From NCBI GenBank assembly GCA_026874595.1, contig CM049314.1, positions 26,299,729-26,363,728 on the forward strand: a stretch of DNA of 64,000 bases, in the 5' to 3' direction. This DNA comes from Sipunculus nudus. Taxonomy: Eukaryota; Annelida; Sipuncula; Golfingiida; Sipunculidae. A program made the position numbers and the translations under genes. Below the pieces are notes generated by a model, which was given only the letters and a program-made list of their open reading frames with translations, had not been told where the DNA came from and made no database searches. Below, one piece after another: positions 1 to 10,246 of the stretch; the stretch's first letter is position 1, and each line of letters starts with the position of its first letter.

Positions 1-3000
1 TTGTCTCCTGCCCGTCCCGTGAACGTCGTCTTCGCCATTTTGACAAACAAACATGAGATCCCACGGGGGCAGACCGGTACAGCTGCATGCACCGTAACAC
101 TGCTTCCCGTTTTAGTTCTACGTAATGTACCTAGAACTTTTATCGTTGGCAATTCACTGTATCCGTCTGACGAGATCCGCCGGTGGGTGTGCAAGGCAAG
201 TTCCGTCCACTTCGTGTTAAAGCACGTGTCGCGCTTTTACCTGCCGCCGGCCCTTTCCGGTGCGGCCTCGCAATGCCCCACTGACACACACGTGTACGAA
301 ACCCTCTGTAAGCGGTTGTACATTGACCGTGTGTGGGATGTCCAGCACAGGGCGTCCATCGACACGGATTCATCCTTTGCCTCGTTAATCACACACAGGG
401 ATATCACCCACGTGTCTGTCGTTGCGCTTCTACAACTGCACGTGTTCTCCATGCGACCTCTACAAAAAGCAGACGGGGCGGGCAGCATGTCTGTCAACGT
501 GAAGTTGTGGGCGATGTGGTCAGACTGGCTGGAAGGGCAAGGCGTGAAAGCCCACAACCCCTTCGACATGCATGCCTGTCTGACTGAACGGTCCTTGGAA
601 GACGGATCCCTGCACGGCCTCTCTTCTTCGAACGCCTACGGGTACGAGGGGCTCGTCCATTTTGTGGAGTTTGTGCGGTGGTGGTACGGATTCAACACGC
701 ATGTAGAAATGTGCCAGCACCAAACGATCTCGGCCGTGATTGCAAACATTTCGTGGATGAGGATCCACGTGGCCACCGTGGTGCGTAAGATCATGGAAGC
801 ATTCGGACAAAGCCCCATCTACACACGGCCGCCAGTGCACCCCATGTGCCCCGCGATTTGGACACTGGCCGTCTCGGACAATTGCCGACAGTGCAAACGG
901 CAGGCGGAATATGAAATTCGTTTGCAGCTTGATAAGGTGATGCCACTGTTGGAGCGGTGCAAGCTGGGACGGTACATGCGGGATGTGCTATGCGCTGTGT
1001 TCTCAGACACACCCCTTGACGTAGCTCAGGCTAAGCTAAAACGTTACGACCCGGCCGTCGTGCACTGGGGGTTGGATTCTGTCGGCGGTCACGACAGCAG
1101 TGTAACGCGCACCACAGCCTTGTCCATCAAGAACCAACACGCTCTAAAACAGCTGGCTGTTTCAAATTGGAACGCTGTTTACAGAAATGTGACAGATGTC
1201 CCGTCTCCACATTTTTCGAGACTTGCGGATTGTGTTACATTTGTGTCCCAACATGCATTACAGCAAGGGAGCGACGGCGGTCGGTTCAGGAACTACGCCC
1301 GTTTTCTCCCAGCGTTGTCGCGCCCCGTCAAGACGTCGGGAGGTTTCGTCCCAGTCTGCACCGACCGCCGGTTATGGAGGGCTTCCAAGGATTACGCTGG
1401 GATTACCGCACGGGTGAAGGCAGCCCTCGCGGAAGTGGAGAGGAGACGCGTCAGTGGAATGCCAAGCGACACAGGCGCGGAAGCCCGTGTCCAGTACGCG
1501 ATGTCTGTCGCACGGGCTTATCCTGGACTGCATGTGTGTGATGTACTGTCTTACCTTTACCACATGGACATGAAACAGGCCTTGTGCGTGGTTGGGCGAT
1601 CCGATTACGACACCGTGCGCCTGAACGAGTTAGGAGGATCTTTGCACGTGAAAGTGGACCCCGTACTGAGTTTGTTTTCCGTCATGTTCGACGTAGACAT
1701 GACATACAGGACTCAATATGACGCTCCAACCCTGTCAGAAGTGTACGCTATTGCGAGGGCTTTGTACACATCCGTCATGGGTCTCGTGGGGTCTGTGCGT
1801 GTGGCACTGGGACCAGAGAAAACGGACACAGAATCTGCAGCCGCTTCCGTTTTGACGAAGGGCGCCCATGGAAAATCCGAACTTGAATCGTACATGGCCA
1901 CACACCCAGACATACTTGGAAGCAGGTTGTTCGTATACATGTCAAACTCGCTGCCCCCGTGTTGCGCCGTGTACGATGAAAACCCTTCGCAGGTACCAAG
2001 CCGTGCAAACATGAGACCGTTGGATGATAACCGTCGCGTGAGCGCAGACGAAGATAACCTGCTGCGCACTCTCACCGAACTGCAGCGGACACGGTCGCTC
2101 AGGGTAGTCGTGCAGCTCCCGCTTAACGTTTGTTTCGAATCAGCCGAAGCTTTCCTCTCGTATCAAGACATGCTTTTTGGATTTTTGAGGGCCGATGAGA
2201 GTTTGCGGCCGTTGGTCCACAGGTTGGGAAAAGAGGCTAACTTAGAACGGTTTATAGACATGGCCGTCTTCAGGGGCCAGTGCCGTATGCCACATTCCGG
2301 TAAAGCCGACGGTAGTCAACCGTTCGACCCCCTGACAGTGGTACCGACCCTGTGCCACGGTTCCGACCCGGATGTCATGCGCGAAACGTGCCTGCGCAAC
2401 CACTTGGACCCAACTGTTGGACTGATGCACAAGGACCCGTTTCCGGCTATACACTCGAACGAACACCTGAAAAGAGGTATGGTGATCAAGCAGCGTGGAC
2501 GCTCGGGTTTGTCTGTGTCGTCATTTTTACGCAACTGCCCAACAAACGGCCCGGATGCCCCTGTACATGCAGTGGACCAAATGGCTATGCGGGTGGTTGA
2601 AAGCACGCGCGAGCAGGACAAGTTTTCTCGCTGTGCCCAATTCATTTTGTGCCACTGGGGAACAAACCACCCTCGGCTCCTGCATGCAACTCCCGCCGAC
2701 TTGTCTCTTTGTACGGGTGACTCCCTTTTGAAAGCGTTAAACATTGTCGTGAAGCCCTGCATGCTGGAAGCACTTCTGACAGGTCCTCAATTGCCAGCCG
2801 CTTCAACCTTACCGACCGACAAACGTCCGAGGCCCTTGTTTCAGATCGCGGATGAGTTTCTGCGGTTAGGTTTCATACATGCAAAACGCAGCAGGCATTG
2901 GGCAGGTACCAGACAGGAAGCTGAGGTCAGAGCTCACGGTATCTGTGTCGAATTTCAGATATCTCCCCCGGTGCATGCCGCAAGTAAGCGTAATGACAAC

Positions 3001-3369
3001 AACACGTCCTGGCCAGCGTGTGTGTACTACGACCATACGACACGCTCTGATTGCAGATTGCGTCTCCGCTGCTCGCTACACCCGACCGCGTCCGTGGATG
3101 GCCTTGAGACGTATTTGCGCCAAAAAGGTTTCAATCTAGACGAAGGTGAACCGGTTGACACGTGCTCAGAAGAGGGTGACATGTCAGGGGACGATTACGT
3201 GTCACAGGACTCGCAAGACGCTGAGGACCTAAAACGGTACTGTCGCCGTCGCCCTACCAAAGGTGAGCAATTATTAGATGCTCCCTTGAGGTTTAGCCTT
3301 GTCTACTATTGTTTCCATAACCGGTGCAGTGGCGGATGGCGTGCGATTACAAGGTTTAGTGTAAATTAA
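1..3369 (+). CDS. DNA primase subunit of helicase-primase (UL52-like), 5' end cut by the window
   Basis: The frame is open from the first base (a TTG, not a convincing start), so the N-terminus probably lies outside the window; 1,122 codons are visible. The family synthesises RNA primers at the herpesvirus fork as an archaeo-eukaryotic-type primase. Seen here: a DxD metal-binding motif in a hydrophobic strand (FDVDM, D564 and D566), a later basic block (CRMPHSGK, K768) resembling the conserved nucleotide-binding strand of UL52 proteins, and a C-terminal zinc-ribbon-like set of residues (C982, H992, C1018, C1024, H1027) placed as in UL52. Length fits the family (about 1,000-1,200 aa). The partner helicase lies at 33-36 kb. 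The assignment rests on motifs and layout, not on an alignment. Confidence 0.8.
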   Translation: MSPARPVNVVFAILTNKHEIPRGQTGTAACTVTLLPVLVLRNVPRTFIVGNSLYPSDEIRRWVCKASSVHFVLKHVSRFYLPPALSGAASQCPTDTHVYETLCKRLYIDRVWDVQHRASIDTDSSFASLITHRDITHVSVVALLQLHVFSMRPLQKADGAGSMSVNVKLWAMWSDWLEGQGVKAHNPFDMHACLTERSLEDGSLHGLSSSNAYGYEGLVHFVEFVRWWYGFNTHVEMCQHQTISAVIANISWMRIHVATVVRKIMEAFGQSPIYTRPPVHPMCPAIWTLAVSDNCRQCKRQAEYEIRLQLDKVMPLLERCKLGRYMRDVLCAVFSDTPLDVAQAKLKRYDPAVVHWGLDSVGGHDSSVTRTTALSIKNQHALKQLAVSNWNAVYRNVTDVPSPHFSRLADCVTFVSQHALQQGSDGGRFRNYARFLPALSRPVKTSGGFVPVCTDRRLWRASKDYAGITARVKAALAEVERRRVSGMPSDTGAEARVQYAMSVARAYPGLHVCDVLSYLYHMDMKQALCVVGRSDYDTVRLNELGGSLHVKVDPVLSLFSVMFDVDMTYRTQYDAPTLSEVYAIARALYTSVMGLVGSVRVALGPEKTDTESAAASVLTKGAHGKSELESYMATHPDILGSRLFVYMSNSLPPCCAVYDENPSQVPSRANMRPLDDNRRVSADEDNLLRTLTELQRTRSLRVVVQLPLNVCFESAEAFLSYQDMLFGFLRADESLRPLVHRLGKEANLERFIDMAVFRGQCRMPHSGKADGSQPFDPLTVVPTLCHGSDPDVMRETCLRNHLDPTVGLMHKDPFPAIHSNEHLKRGMVIKQRGRSGLSVSSFLRNCPTNGPDAPVHAVDQMAMRVVESTREQDKFSRCAQFILCHWGTNHPRLLHATPADLSLCTGDSLLKALNIVVKPCMLEALLTGPQLPAASTLPTDKRPRPLFQIADEFLRLGFIHAKRSRHWAGTRQEAEVRAHGICVEFQISPPVHAASKRNDNNTSWPACVYYDHTTRSDCRLRLRCSLHPTASVDGLETYLRQKGFNLDEGEPVDTCSEEGDMSGDDYVSQDSQDAEDLKRYCRRRPTKGEQLLDAPLRFSLVYYCFHNRCSGGWRAITRFSVN

Positions 3370-3524
3370 CGGTGATAAACGGATTACGGGGGGGGGGGTG
3401 GGGTGGAGAAAGGGGTTATCCAGATGCATATGCGGGCACGGTTTGTATTACATACATGAGTTATTATTAAAGTTTCATAATCGATCTATTTCGGAAGTGT
3501 TCTTGTGATGAGTGGGCAGATGTC

Positions 3525-3532
3525 TATATATG
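3525..3532 (+). promoter_or_regulatory. TATA-like box
   Basis: TATATATG lies 83 nt upstream of the ATG at 3615, in a gap that also holds a run of ten G near 3389. It is a plausible TATA element for the UL32-like gene. No transcript evidence is available. Confidence 0.4.
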
Positions 3533-3614
3533 GTACGTTTGTTGTTATGTATTTCGTTGTATACATAATACCAGGATAATCGCGCTGCATGTTTCGGGGA
3601 CAAGCGTGACATCC

Positions 3615-5585
3615 ATGGCGTGTCATGAAACGAACAGAACGACACAAAAACGCGAGAGCTGTTTTCAAGAAGGACTAAAAGACGGATTGCATGCGTCCCC
3701 AGCCGAGATACTAACCAGCCACCGGTGGAAAAGATATCGTGAGCGATACGGCGATTTTGATGGGCCCTTACTCGCTTCACAGTACGTAGGTGCCATAAGG
3801 GGAAGCCAGGTGTGCGCTGTTTGTGCGTTTAATGCACGTGCTGCACGCGATGAACAGTTTTGTGAGTGGGTGGAAGGTTTTGCTAACGCCATGCAGTTTA
3901 AACCTTTCTTTTCTAGCCTGACCACGTCCCTCGTCATTCTTTACTGGCGCCGCGTACACGCAGCTCTGACACGGCTCGAAGCACGGCCCGCCGCTGATCC
4001 CGATGATATTTCGAACGCGTTAGACGAAGAAGTGTTGAATTCAATCACACCCGAAGTATTTCATGTGCACTTCATCCACAACCGCTGCCAGTTCTCGTCG
4101 TTCAATACAGGACACGACAATGCTGGACGTGTGGATGGCAACAGGCCGCTCTTACGTATTGAAAAGGGGGATATGTGGAGGACGTGGCACGTGCACAATA
4201 ACAGCCACATTGTAGCTCAGATTTTGCAGTTACACAATGGGTTGGCCCTGTGGCAACGTTCTGCCAGCCAAGGCTTCCATAACACTCCGGCGAACGACAG
4301 GGTAGACACTAGCGCAGACAGTGCGCGTGTTATCGGGCCGTGGGTTGTGACGTCCGGTTTAGAGTTACCTAGACTACCCACGACCGACGACATCCACCAA
4401 GGCGACACGAACGCGAGTGGCAACAGACAACAAACGGACACAGCGGGTTTGCACCCGGAAGAGTACGAAGAGGCTCTGTGTGTTAAAGCCGATGCATCGT
4501 CGAGGTTCAAAGACATTACCTGCATGATGGCAGACGCGTGCTTTGGCGTGTGTGGGTCAGACATGTCAGAATATGTTCGTTCGTTTCAACGCAGGTGGGA
4601 CTTCATGTGTGACCTTACACGTGATACAGATACGGTTCAGTGCAAAGACAACATAACAACCGGACATGTTGCACAACGCGCTGCGCGTTCGGGACGTGCC
4701 CCTGATTTCTCTCGGTTTCGGCCTTACCCGACAGGAAGGGAACGAAACAACACAGGTAGAGAGACAGCAGCGACGAGAACCGTGTCCCCCACGCTTGTAC
4801 TGCGGGGTTACAGTTCCCACTGCGGTCGTTCTTGGCACCAACCTGACGCATTACTTCAATACGAAAATAATGCGTTGACGCCTTCTGCTGCTGAGGAAGC
4901 GGGGGCCTGTGTTGCGGCAGAACCCTCAGAGGCCGGCATTGCGTACCGCCGGGTGGCGGAAACACTGGAAGAGGTTCGGTCCGTTGTTCTGCGAACGTCG
5001 CAGAGAAGCCGACTCAACCTGTTAAGAGGTAAAAGCAAGTCCTTTTTTCCTGCTGTCACCCCGCCTGAGGGTGTGGAATGGGCAGTCGATTGGGAACTGG
5101 CACCGGAAGACACACCGACAGAGTGCTTGCTGTGCGGCATGTGCGCATTCTACGATTGGTACCGTGTGATAGAACAAATGCTATTGTCGTTAGGCATGGA
5201 GAAGGCGTGCGCAATGCAGCCGGTTGCCAACGTTAACACATTCGTCTCTGTGTTAAACACGTTGCAAAAGCGCTTGTCAGACATGTTTCAACGCGACGTG
5301 GATCCACTCGACGGATTCCTATTGAAGGGTTTGAACCCCTCGGTTTTTTACCATCACGCGTTTTCGTCTCCGCTGTGCGCATTGAACAGGGCACGGATGG
5401 GTGTGATGTACGAAAAGGATTCTTCGCTGCCTTGCGGTTCGGCAGTTGTCGCAGCATTAATGTACGTCGTGTACGGAAACTTCAACAGTTCTTGTAGGTT
5501 TCGCCCCCTGTGGTTGAAACGGTGCATGCAAGTGTTACAGGGACATAAAGTGTATTGTGACCCCGGTGTGTGCTTGTCCAGTTGA
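3615..5585 (+). CDS. Cysteine-motif protein, probable UL32-like DNA packaging protein
   Basis: A 656-aa protein from the ATG at 3615 (the frame is open a few codons further up, but only with a GTG). It has an N-terminal CxxC pair (C67, C70) and a C-terminal CxxCxxC cluster (C504, C507, C510) in an aromatic context; the middle, roughly residues 200-430, is polar and low in conserved-looking structure. Herpesvirus UL32 proteins are about 600 aa, carry dispersed CxxC zinc motifs, and are needed to bring capsids to packaging sites. The strongest support is context: the next gene downstream on the same strand looks like UL31, and UL32-UL31 is a tandem pair in mammalian herpesviruses. I infer UL32 from cysteine pattern, size and synteny; another zinc-binding structural protein is possible. 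Confidence 0.45.
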   Translation: MACHETNRTTQKRESCFQEGLKDGLHASPAEILTSHRWKRYRERYGDFDGPLLASQYVGAIRGSQVCAVCAFNARAARDEQFCEWVEGFANAMQFKPFFSSLTTSLVILYWRRVHAALTRLEARPAADPDDISNALDEEVLNSITPEVFHVHFIHNRCQFSSFNTGHDNAGRVDGNRPLLRIEKGDMWRTWHVHNNSHIVAQILQLHNGLALWQRSASQGFHNTPANDRVDTSADSARVIGPWVVTSGLELPRLPTTDDIHQGDTNASGNRQQTDTAGLHPEEYEEALCVKADASSRFKDITCMMADACFGVCGSDMSEYVRSFQRRWDFMCDLTRDTDTVQCKDNITTGHVAQRAARSGRAPDFSRFRPYPTGRERNNTGRETAATRTVSPTLVLRGYSSHCGRSWHQPDALLQYENNALTPSAAEEAGACVAAEPSEAGIAYRRVAETLEEVRSVVLRTSQRSRLNLLRGKSKSFFPAVTPPEGVEWAVDWELAPEDTPTECLLCGMCAFYDWYRVIEQMLLSLGMEKACAMQPVANVNTFVSVLNTLQKRLSDMFQRDVDPLDGFLLKGLNPSVFYHHAFSSPLCALNRARMGVMYEKDSSLPCGSAVVAALMYVVYGNFNSSCRFRPLWLKRCMQVLQGHKVYCDPGVCLSS

Positions 5586-5651
5586 TTATTAGGACGTGCA
5601 ACGGGATGAAATACCATCTGTGTATTCGCGGGAGTATAGCACACATTGGTC

Positions 5652-6869
5652 ATGCGAATGAAATCAATGGGACGTCAAACGTCAACGAGTGCAACCAGGC
5701 GCACCGTAGCGGGTCACAAGGGGAAACGTCACAGGTCGAAACGGAAAACACGCATATACAACAGTGCCCTCAAACTGAAAGCGGCATATCGGTTGAACAC
5801 GATACTGTTTGACCCGAGCAAAAGTTCAAAAAGGTTCAGAGAAATGTCATTGTCCGCATATGGGAAAGACGTGGCGCAAGGGCAACTGCCACACATTCAA
5901 CATGAACGGTCAAACGATCTAAAGTCTGACAATCTGCCATTCGGACGCCCCGGAGTTTTTTACACAAACACGAAAGATATGCCAGTGCCGATGTTCACAA
6001 ATGACGTCTTGGACATCGGTGGTATGCGCTCTCGCGTACAGGACGCTACCTGTTGCCTGGACCTTAATATTTTTGCCGACCCTGTACACAGCGGAGCAGT
6101 GGTTCCCTTCAGGGAGTGTTCCACCTGTCTTGCCATGAAGCGCAAGTATCTCAGCGAGCATCCTGTATTCCCTGATCAAGTGACGCCTTTCAAACAGGAT
6201 CGGTCGGAGGAAGGTTCGTCCTGCATCGAGGAAGTCAATGTGCACGCGTTGCTTCATGACGTTAACTCCTTTGTACAGGCACCGCGGGTGATCTTGCTTG
6301 ACGAACAACAAGGGAAAGATGGGTCGGGGCACGCATCGCAAGAGGCGTTCGTGCTCCTGCAGGGACTGCACCGTGCGTTCTCTAGGAATCCCGGCTGTGC
6401 CAGCCTCCTGGACGCGAAAAGTTTGGTGTGCATGGCGGTAGAATTTACAGTCGGCGCAGGGAAGAGAGCCGTTCACATGTTGAGAACAATATTCGCTTGT
6501 ATGGCTAAACATAACGTGCACCCGGACTCGTGCCGTCTGGACATCATGATCGATGACCCACACAATTGCGGCCTGCCAGGAGGATACCTCTCGCTAAAGT
6601 CGTGCACCTTCAGCTGCACAGGCTTCTTGCATATATGCCGCAATGCGCTCCGAACCCTATCAGCTCACGTCGACTACTACCGTGAAAGTTTTAGGATCTC
6701 ATGGCAGGTGTACCCAGACGGCACACGGGGGTTCACGGTTGAACTTCCCGTTTGTGCATCGTCTGTCGACACGCGCACATTGACGTGTGATGATCGTATG
6801 TATCTAAAAACTTACGCATCTGAGGACTGGTACGGATTGTTGGAAGAGTGGGTCGCAACGGGATTGTGA
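5652..6869 (+). CDS. UL31-like nuclear egress lamina protein (NEC1)
   Basis: A 405-aa protein starting at the ATG at 5652; a TTG two codons upstream also keeps the frame open. The N-terminus is strongly basic (Lys/Arg-rich over about 35 residues), as in UL31 proteins, where it carries the nuclear localisation signal. Next comes a putative zinc site: C134/C135, then C156-x2-C159, with a possible distal His (H304 region), resembling the CCCH site of UL31. The segment around C135 (CLDLNIFADPV) has the feel of the UL31 core. Family role: with the membrane partner UL34 it coats the inner nuclear membrane and drives budding of capsids. No UL34 candidate is seen in this window. An AATAAA lies 69 nt after the stop. 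Confidence 0.6.
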   Translation: MRMKSMGRQTSTSATRRTVAGHKGKRHRSKRKTRIYNSALKLKAAYRLNTILFDPSKSSKRFREMSLSAYGKDVAQGQLPHIQHERSNDLKSDNLPFGRPGVFYTNTKDMPVPMFTNDVLDIGGMRSRVQDATCCLDLNIFADPVHSGAVVPFRECSTCLAMKRKYLSEHPVFPDQVTPFKQDRSEEGSSCIEEVNVHALLHDVNSFVQAPRVILLDEQQGKDGSGHASQEAFVLLQGLHRAFSRNPGCASLLDAKSLVCMAVEFTVGAGKRAVHMLRTIFACMAKHNVHPDSCRLDIMIDDPHNCGLPGGYLSLKSCTFSCTGFLHICRNALRTLSAHVDYYRESFRISWQVYPDGTRGFTVELPVCASSVDTRTLTCDDRMYLKTYASEDWYGLLEEWVATGL

Positions 6870-6937
6870 CGACCCCGGTCGTTCGATATACATTTATACC
6901 AGGTTATGCATATGGTTTGATACACTTATTATTAGGT

Positions 6938-6943
6938 AATAAA
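6938..6943 (+). terminator. Polyadenylation signal AATAAA
   Basis: AATAAA 69 nt after the UL31-like stop codon, the likely 3' end signal of the primase/UL32-like/UL31-like plus-strand group. Confidence 0.55.
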
Positions 6944-7105
6944 CTGTATCGTCTTTATATGATTATGTCTGGTTTTTTTCATCGCATTGACAGTTACACG
7001 TAATGACTAGCATTCTCTTCACTGTCCGCTTTTGTCGATCAATCATTCACACGCACATCATCACACAATAAACAACAGTACATGTCATCGAAGGAAAAAC
7101 AATGT

Positions 7106-7111
7106 TTTATT
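7106..7111 (-). terminator. Polyadenylation signal (TTTATT on + strand)
   Basis: AATAAA read on the minus strand, 57 nt beyond the stop of the small minus-strand gene at 7168-7629. Confidence 0.5.
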
Positions 7112-7167
7112 CGAAGAGTATAAACACCATAGACCATGCACCCACATTTTGCAGTCTCTTAACCCTG

Positions 7168-7629
7168 TTAAGGCTCCAGATCAAGTTGTTGGAGTGATTC
7201 TGCCATCATCTGGGCACGCTTTTCCTCCCTCTTCTTGTTCTGTTCCTTTTCGTTCCTTTTCCGTCTTGGGTTGACAGGAACGTCCTTCGGGCGACATCTG
7301 TCTTGTGTATTTTGTGTACTTCTGCCGATCTGTTCAAGCAGCCTAGTGCTCCTTGCCTCCATCTTCATATTGCGTTCAATCGTATCTTGCGACGATCTGG
7401 AAGTTGGAAACACGTCTAAAGAAGCCGCGCCGGGATCCTGCATATTCGCGATCAAAACCTGTTGCATTCGTTTCATATCTTTCGATAAAGCCGTACATTC
7501 CCCGACTATCTGCCAAAGCCTACCGATTATCAGCGCCAACCAATCGATAGGTATCAACACTTTGGTCTCGCTACTGGCGACGGGTACAGAACTGTCTCGC
7601 GTGGCTTGGTTACTTTCCGAGCCGCTCAT
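7168..7629 (-). CDS. Small coiled-coil/basic protein, function unknown
   Basis: 153 aa from an ATG at 7629. A polar Ser/Thr-rich N-terminus is followed by a short hydrophobic stretch around residues 25-45 (VLIPIDWLALIIGRLW). A helical, heptad-like region follows (about 45-125), and the C-terminus is very basic (PRRKRNEKEQNKKREEKR). It has its own polyadenylation signal and sits between convergent and divergent neighbours, so it is probably a separate transcription unit. Size and charge would suit a small tegument, capsid-associated or terminase-accessory protein, but no signature supports any of these. Not recognised. Confidence 0.55.
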   Translation of the reverse strand: MSGSESNQATRDSSVPVASSETKVLIPIDWLALIIGRLWQIVGECTALSKDMKRMQQVLIANMQDPGAASLDVFPTSRSSQDTIERNMKMEARSTRLLEQIGRSTQNTQDRCRPKDVPVNPRRKRNEKEQNKKREEKRAQMMAESLQQLDLEP

Positions 7630-7841
7630 GGTGCCGTGATGTGTAGAATGTGCGCTCGTGTCTGATGTGAATGCCTATGTGGTTCGGTATTTATTGGTGT
7701 TTCCCGGCGGTCACATGTCCTGGCGCTATTTGTGATGACGGGTGTCACAAATAGTGCAGATAACGTCTGACTGGACGAACTACTCAACAGTAACAAAAAA
7801 ACGGTTCGGTTTTATAGTGTCACTAACAGGAAACAGCTGCG

Positions 7842-10001
7842 ATGTCCTCTGCCGGGGACAGGCTGGACCTCACATGTGAAAACAAGTGTATAGACAAACA
7901 TGATCTATACGGATACCTGTCACCCGTGCGCACCATGCCCGGTGGCAGCCAGGGGTATGGCCCGGGTATACATAAAAACTGTTTCGTTGTGGGACTTCCA
8001 TTGCTCACAGGATATACATCCCCTGCTATGATGTTGTCGGCCTGCGACGGCGTTAGCCCCGTGGAGTACACACGCCTTTCCCGGTGGAACGTCCACGGAA
8101 GGGACGGGGAACTGAACATTTCTGGTAACTACATCACATGCTCTACAGGTGTCGGGATGGAGTCTGGTCGGGTTACGTCGAACGAGCACCAGGTAAAAAC
8201 CATGAGAAACAGCGGCCCTTTCACCCTCTCTGTGAACGATCTGGTCTGTCTGGTGCCGATATACCCTTTGCTGACACCGAACGACAGGCACTCACACAAG
8301 GACGAGATACCCCCGAATGACCCCGCCAACCCATACGGACCCCCTGTTAGCATTGCTAAGGCGACCGCGCACGGCCTGACGTTTCCGGCCACCGTACCTA
8401 TCTTTAAGATGCCTGAGGTGTTCACCGGTGTGCTGACGGGTTTAGTGTGTAAAGTCATGCGGAACGTGGACAAGATGAAGTACGCAAAAGCAGCCAGCTC
8501 AAACACGCGCTTGACCATGGAAGAGGAGTTGGGGGAACACCCATTCAGTCGGACGCTGGAGCCGACCTTGCTCCTGCATCTGTCAAGACTGTTGAAGCAT
8601 TACGGTTGGCTGCAGTTCTATGCCTTCTGTGACGCAGCTGTACGAGATCTCAATCTACCTGATCATGCTGCTTTGTCAGCACCTGGCATGCCACAAAGGG
8701 ATTTGATGAAAGAATCCACAGCTCTGAAGGATACACTGAAGACGCTTTCTGCCAATTCAAATCTGAAAGAGAGTGAAAAGGAAACCAACACTCTTGCTTT
8801 GCGGGCAGGTTTGAAAGCCGTTTGGACATCAATATGCAGCTTGGCACATGCCTATAACCCCCCAGTATATGGTAGGGTTGTACAGAGCAGGGCGTCCTCT
8901 ATGACAGGTCACGCCATTACCCCACATAGTTTTTTTGACTGCTTCGTGACTGGTACAAATGAACTACCTAGCGTTATACCACAAACAGCGCTTCATAACC
9001 AGCTCGAACCATATGGCGCCGGGACGCACGGGGCTTTGCCGGCTGGGTTTTTCTATAAGTTTGATACCACGTCACAAGGTACCACTTTCCGACCCCTTAT
9101 TTTAGACGAAACAAACCCTAGTGATTTCTCGACGTATGCCACTGCTTGGCAGCAGTGCAGGGAAACGCGAATGAAAGCGAAAGCTAACGTGCGCCAACGT
9201 GACGTGTGCATAGTGGAGCTAGTCAACAACGGCCCGGATGACATCAACACCCACATGGGTGCCTACCTGTGCGTGCAACCTCCTGTAATAATGCCGGAGT
9301 CGGGGTTTGGGGAAGATCTGCCTTACGACGATGACCCGAAACCGGGGATGCTACGGCGGTGGGATCGGCTCGAGGCGGAGCATGTCGATGCCATCTGTGC
9401 TTACGGGCATTATCAGATATCGCATCACTTCGACAAGCTGTTCCACCCCCCTTCCAAAGACGAACAGTCGTTCTCCCGCAGGCAACCGTCTCTGGCCAAC
9501 AGCGTGCGCCTTGTCTGTATTTTGGCGAACCAACTGCGTATGTGCAACAACGTCTGTGGTTCGGCGCTCAGAAGCCTTGCCGAAGAGTGCTGCCTGGAAG
9601 ACGGGAACCTGGAATCAAATGTGGCAATCTGTGATCCGGGTTTTGATGCTCCTAACCTTATTGACGCCCCAGCTAACCAACCGGCAGGCTACGATGAGGA
9701 TCATACGGCAGATCCTGTTATACTGCAAAACACACAGCTTTACGCATTCAAAGATGTCATGAACCCAGGAGCTGACATGGATGTTTACGAAGACAGGGAT
9801 TTGTCTTCCCGCATAACATGTGCACAGGCTATGTTACACGAGATCATAAGAACAGCTTCCGCCTTGTACGATGAAATATTCAGCGTAACCCCCGTTGCCG
9901 TTGCACTGAGGGCCACCGGTGTGAACCCAAGCAGCAACAGGACAGAAGACGGAGCTTTGATCATCCCTCCCGGTGCCACGTTTGAGGCGCGTGTTATCTA
10001 A
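7842..10001 (+). CDS. 719-aa protein of unknown function, possibly structural
   Basis: ATG at 7842, 719 aa, ending 50 nt before an AATAAA. It has no signal peptide or membrane segment and no recognised enzyme motif. The N-terminal 200 residues are rich in Gly/Pro and beta-prone. Residues around 290-330 form a charged helical segment (LKESEKETNTLALRAGLKAVW), and there is an acidic patch near residue 490. Cysteines are scattered rather than clustered. Size and soluble character are compatible with a capsid or portal-type protein, but I cannot support a specific assignment. It is divergent from the gene at 7629 (213 bp apart), so the two may share a promoter region. Confidence 0.6.
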   Translation: MSSAGDRLDLTCENKCIDKHDLYGYLSPVRTMPGGSQGYGPGIHKNCFVVGLPLLTGYTSPAMMLSACDGVSPVEYTRLSRWNVHGRDGELNISGNYITCSTGVGMESGRVTSNEHQVKTMRNSGPFTLSVNDLVCLVPIYPLLTPNDRHSHKDEIPPNDPANPYGPPVSIAKATAHGLTFPATVPIFKMPEVFTGVLTGLVCKVMRNVDKMKYAKAASSNTRLTMEEELGEHPFSRTLEPTLLLHLSRLLKHYGWLQFYAFCDAAVRDLNLPDHAALSAPGMPQRDLMKESTALKDTLKTLSANSNLKESEKETNTLALRAGLKAVWTSICSLAHAYNPPVYGRVVQSRASSMTGHAITPHSFFDCFVTGTNELPSVIPQTALHNQLEPYGAGTHGALPAGFFYKFDTTSQGTTFRPLILDETNPSDFSTYATAWQQCRETRMKAKANVRQRDVCIVELVNNGPDDINTHMGAYLCVQPPVIMPESGFGEDLPYDDDPKPGMLRRWDRLEAEHVDAICAYGHYQISHHFDKLFHPPSKDEQSFSRRQPSLANSVRLVCILANQLRMCNNVCGSALRSLAEECCLEDGNLESNVAICDPGFDAPNLIDAPANQPAGYDEDHTADPVILQNTQLYAFKDVMNPGADMDVYEDRDLSSRITCAQAMLHEIIRTASALYDEIFSVTPVAVALRATGVNPSSNRTEDGALIIPPGATFEARVI

Positions 10002-10050
10002 ATATTTGGCACGTCGCAATGCCGAAACACAAAAACACACATGTTACTTG

Positions 10051-10056
10051 AATAAA
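10051..10056 (+). terminator. Polyadenylation signal AATAAA
   Basis: AATAAATAAA 50 nt after the stop of the 719-aa gene. Confidence 0.55.
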
Positions 10057-10246
10057 TAAACACGATACCAACACAATGCATTTTTTTATCATTTGAATTT
10101 ATTCCACATGCAACATATCTAGTCGTCGCGTTTTTCATCGTACATGTGATACCCTGTCCTGAGAATGCTACCCGTATTTGTAATGCACGACGTGAGTGAC
10201 GTCAGCATAGACTCGGCTTCGTGGTACATCACAACACGCCGGAAGG

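Larger units (their letters stand above)
6870..7167. other. Intergenic gap between convergent genes
   Basis: About 300 bp between the UL31-like gene (+) and the small minus-strand gene. It holds polyadenylation signals for both strands (6938 on +, 7106 on -) and AT-rich sequence. I see no convincing ORF. Confidence 0.6.

Noticed and set aside
5919..6563. 214-aa minus-strand ORF
   Set aside because: Antisense shadow of the UL31-like gene.
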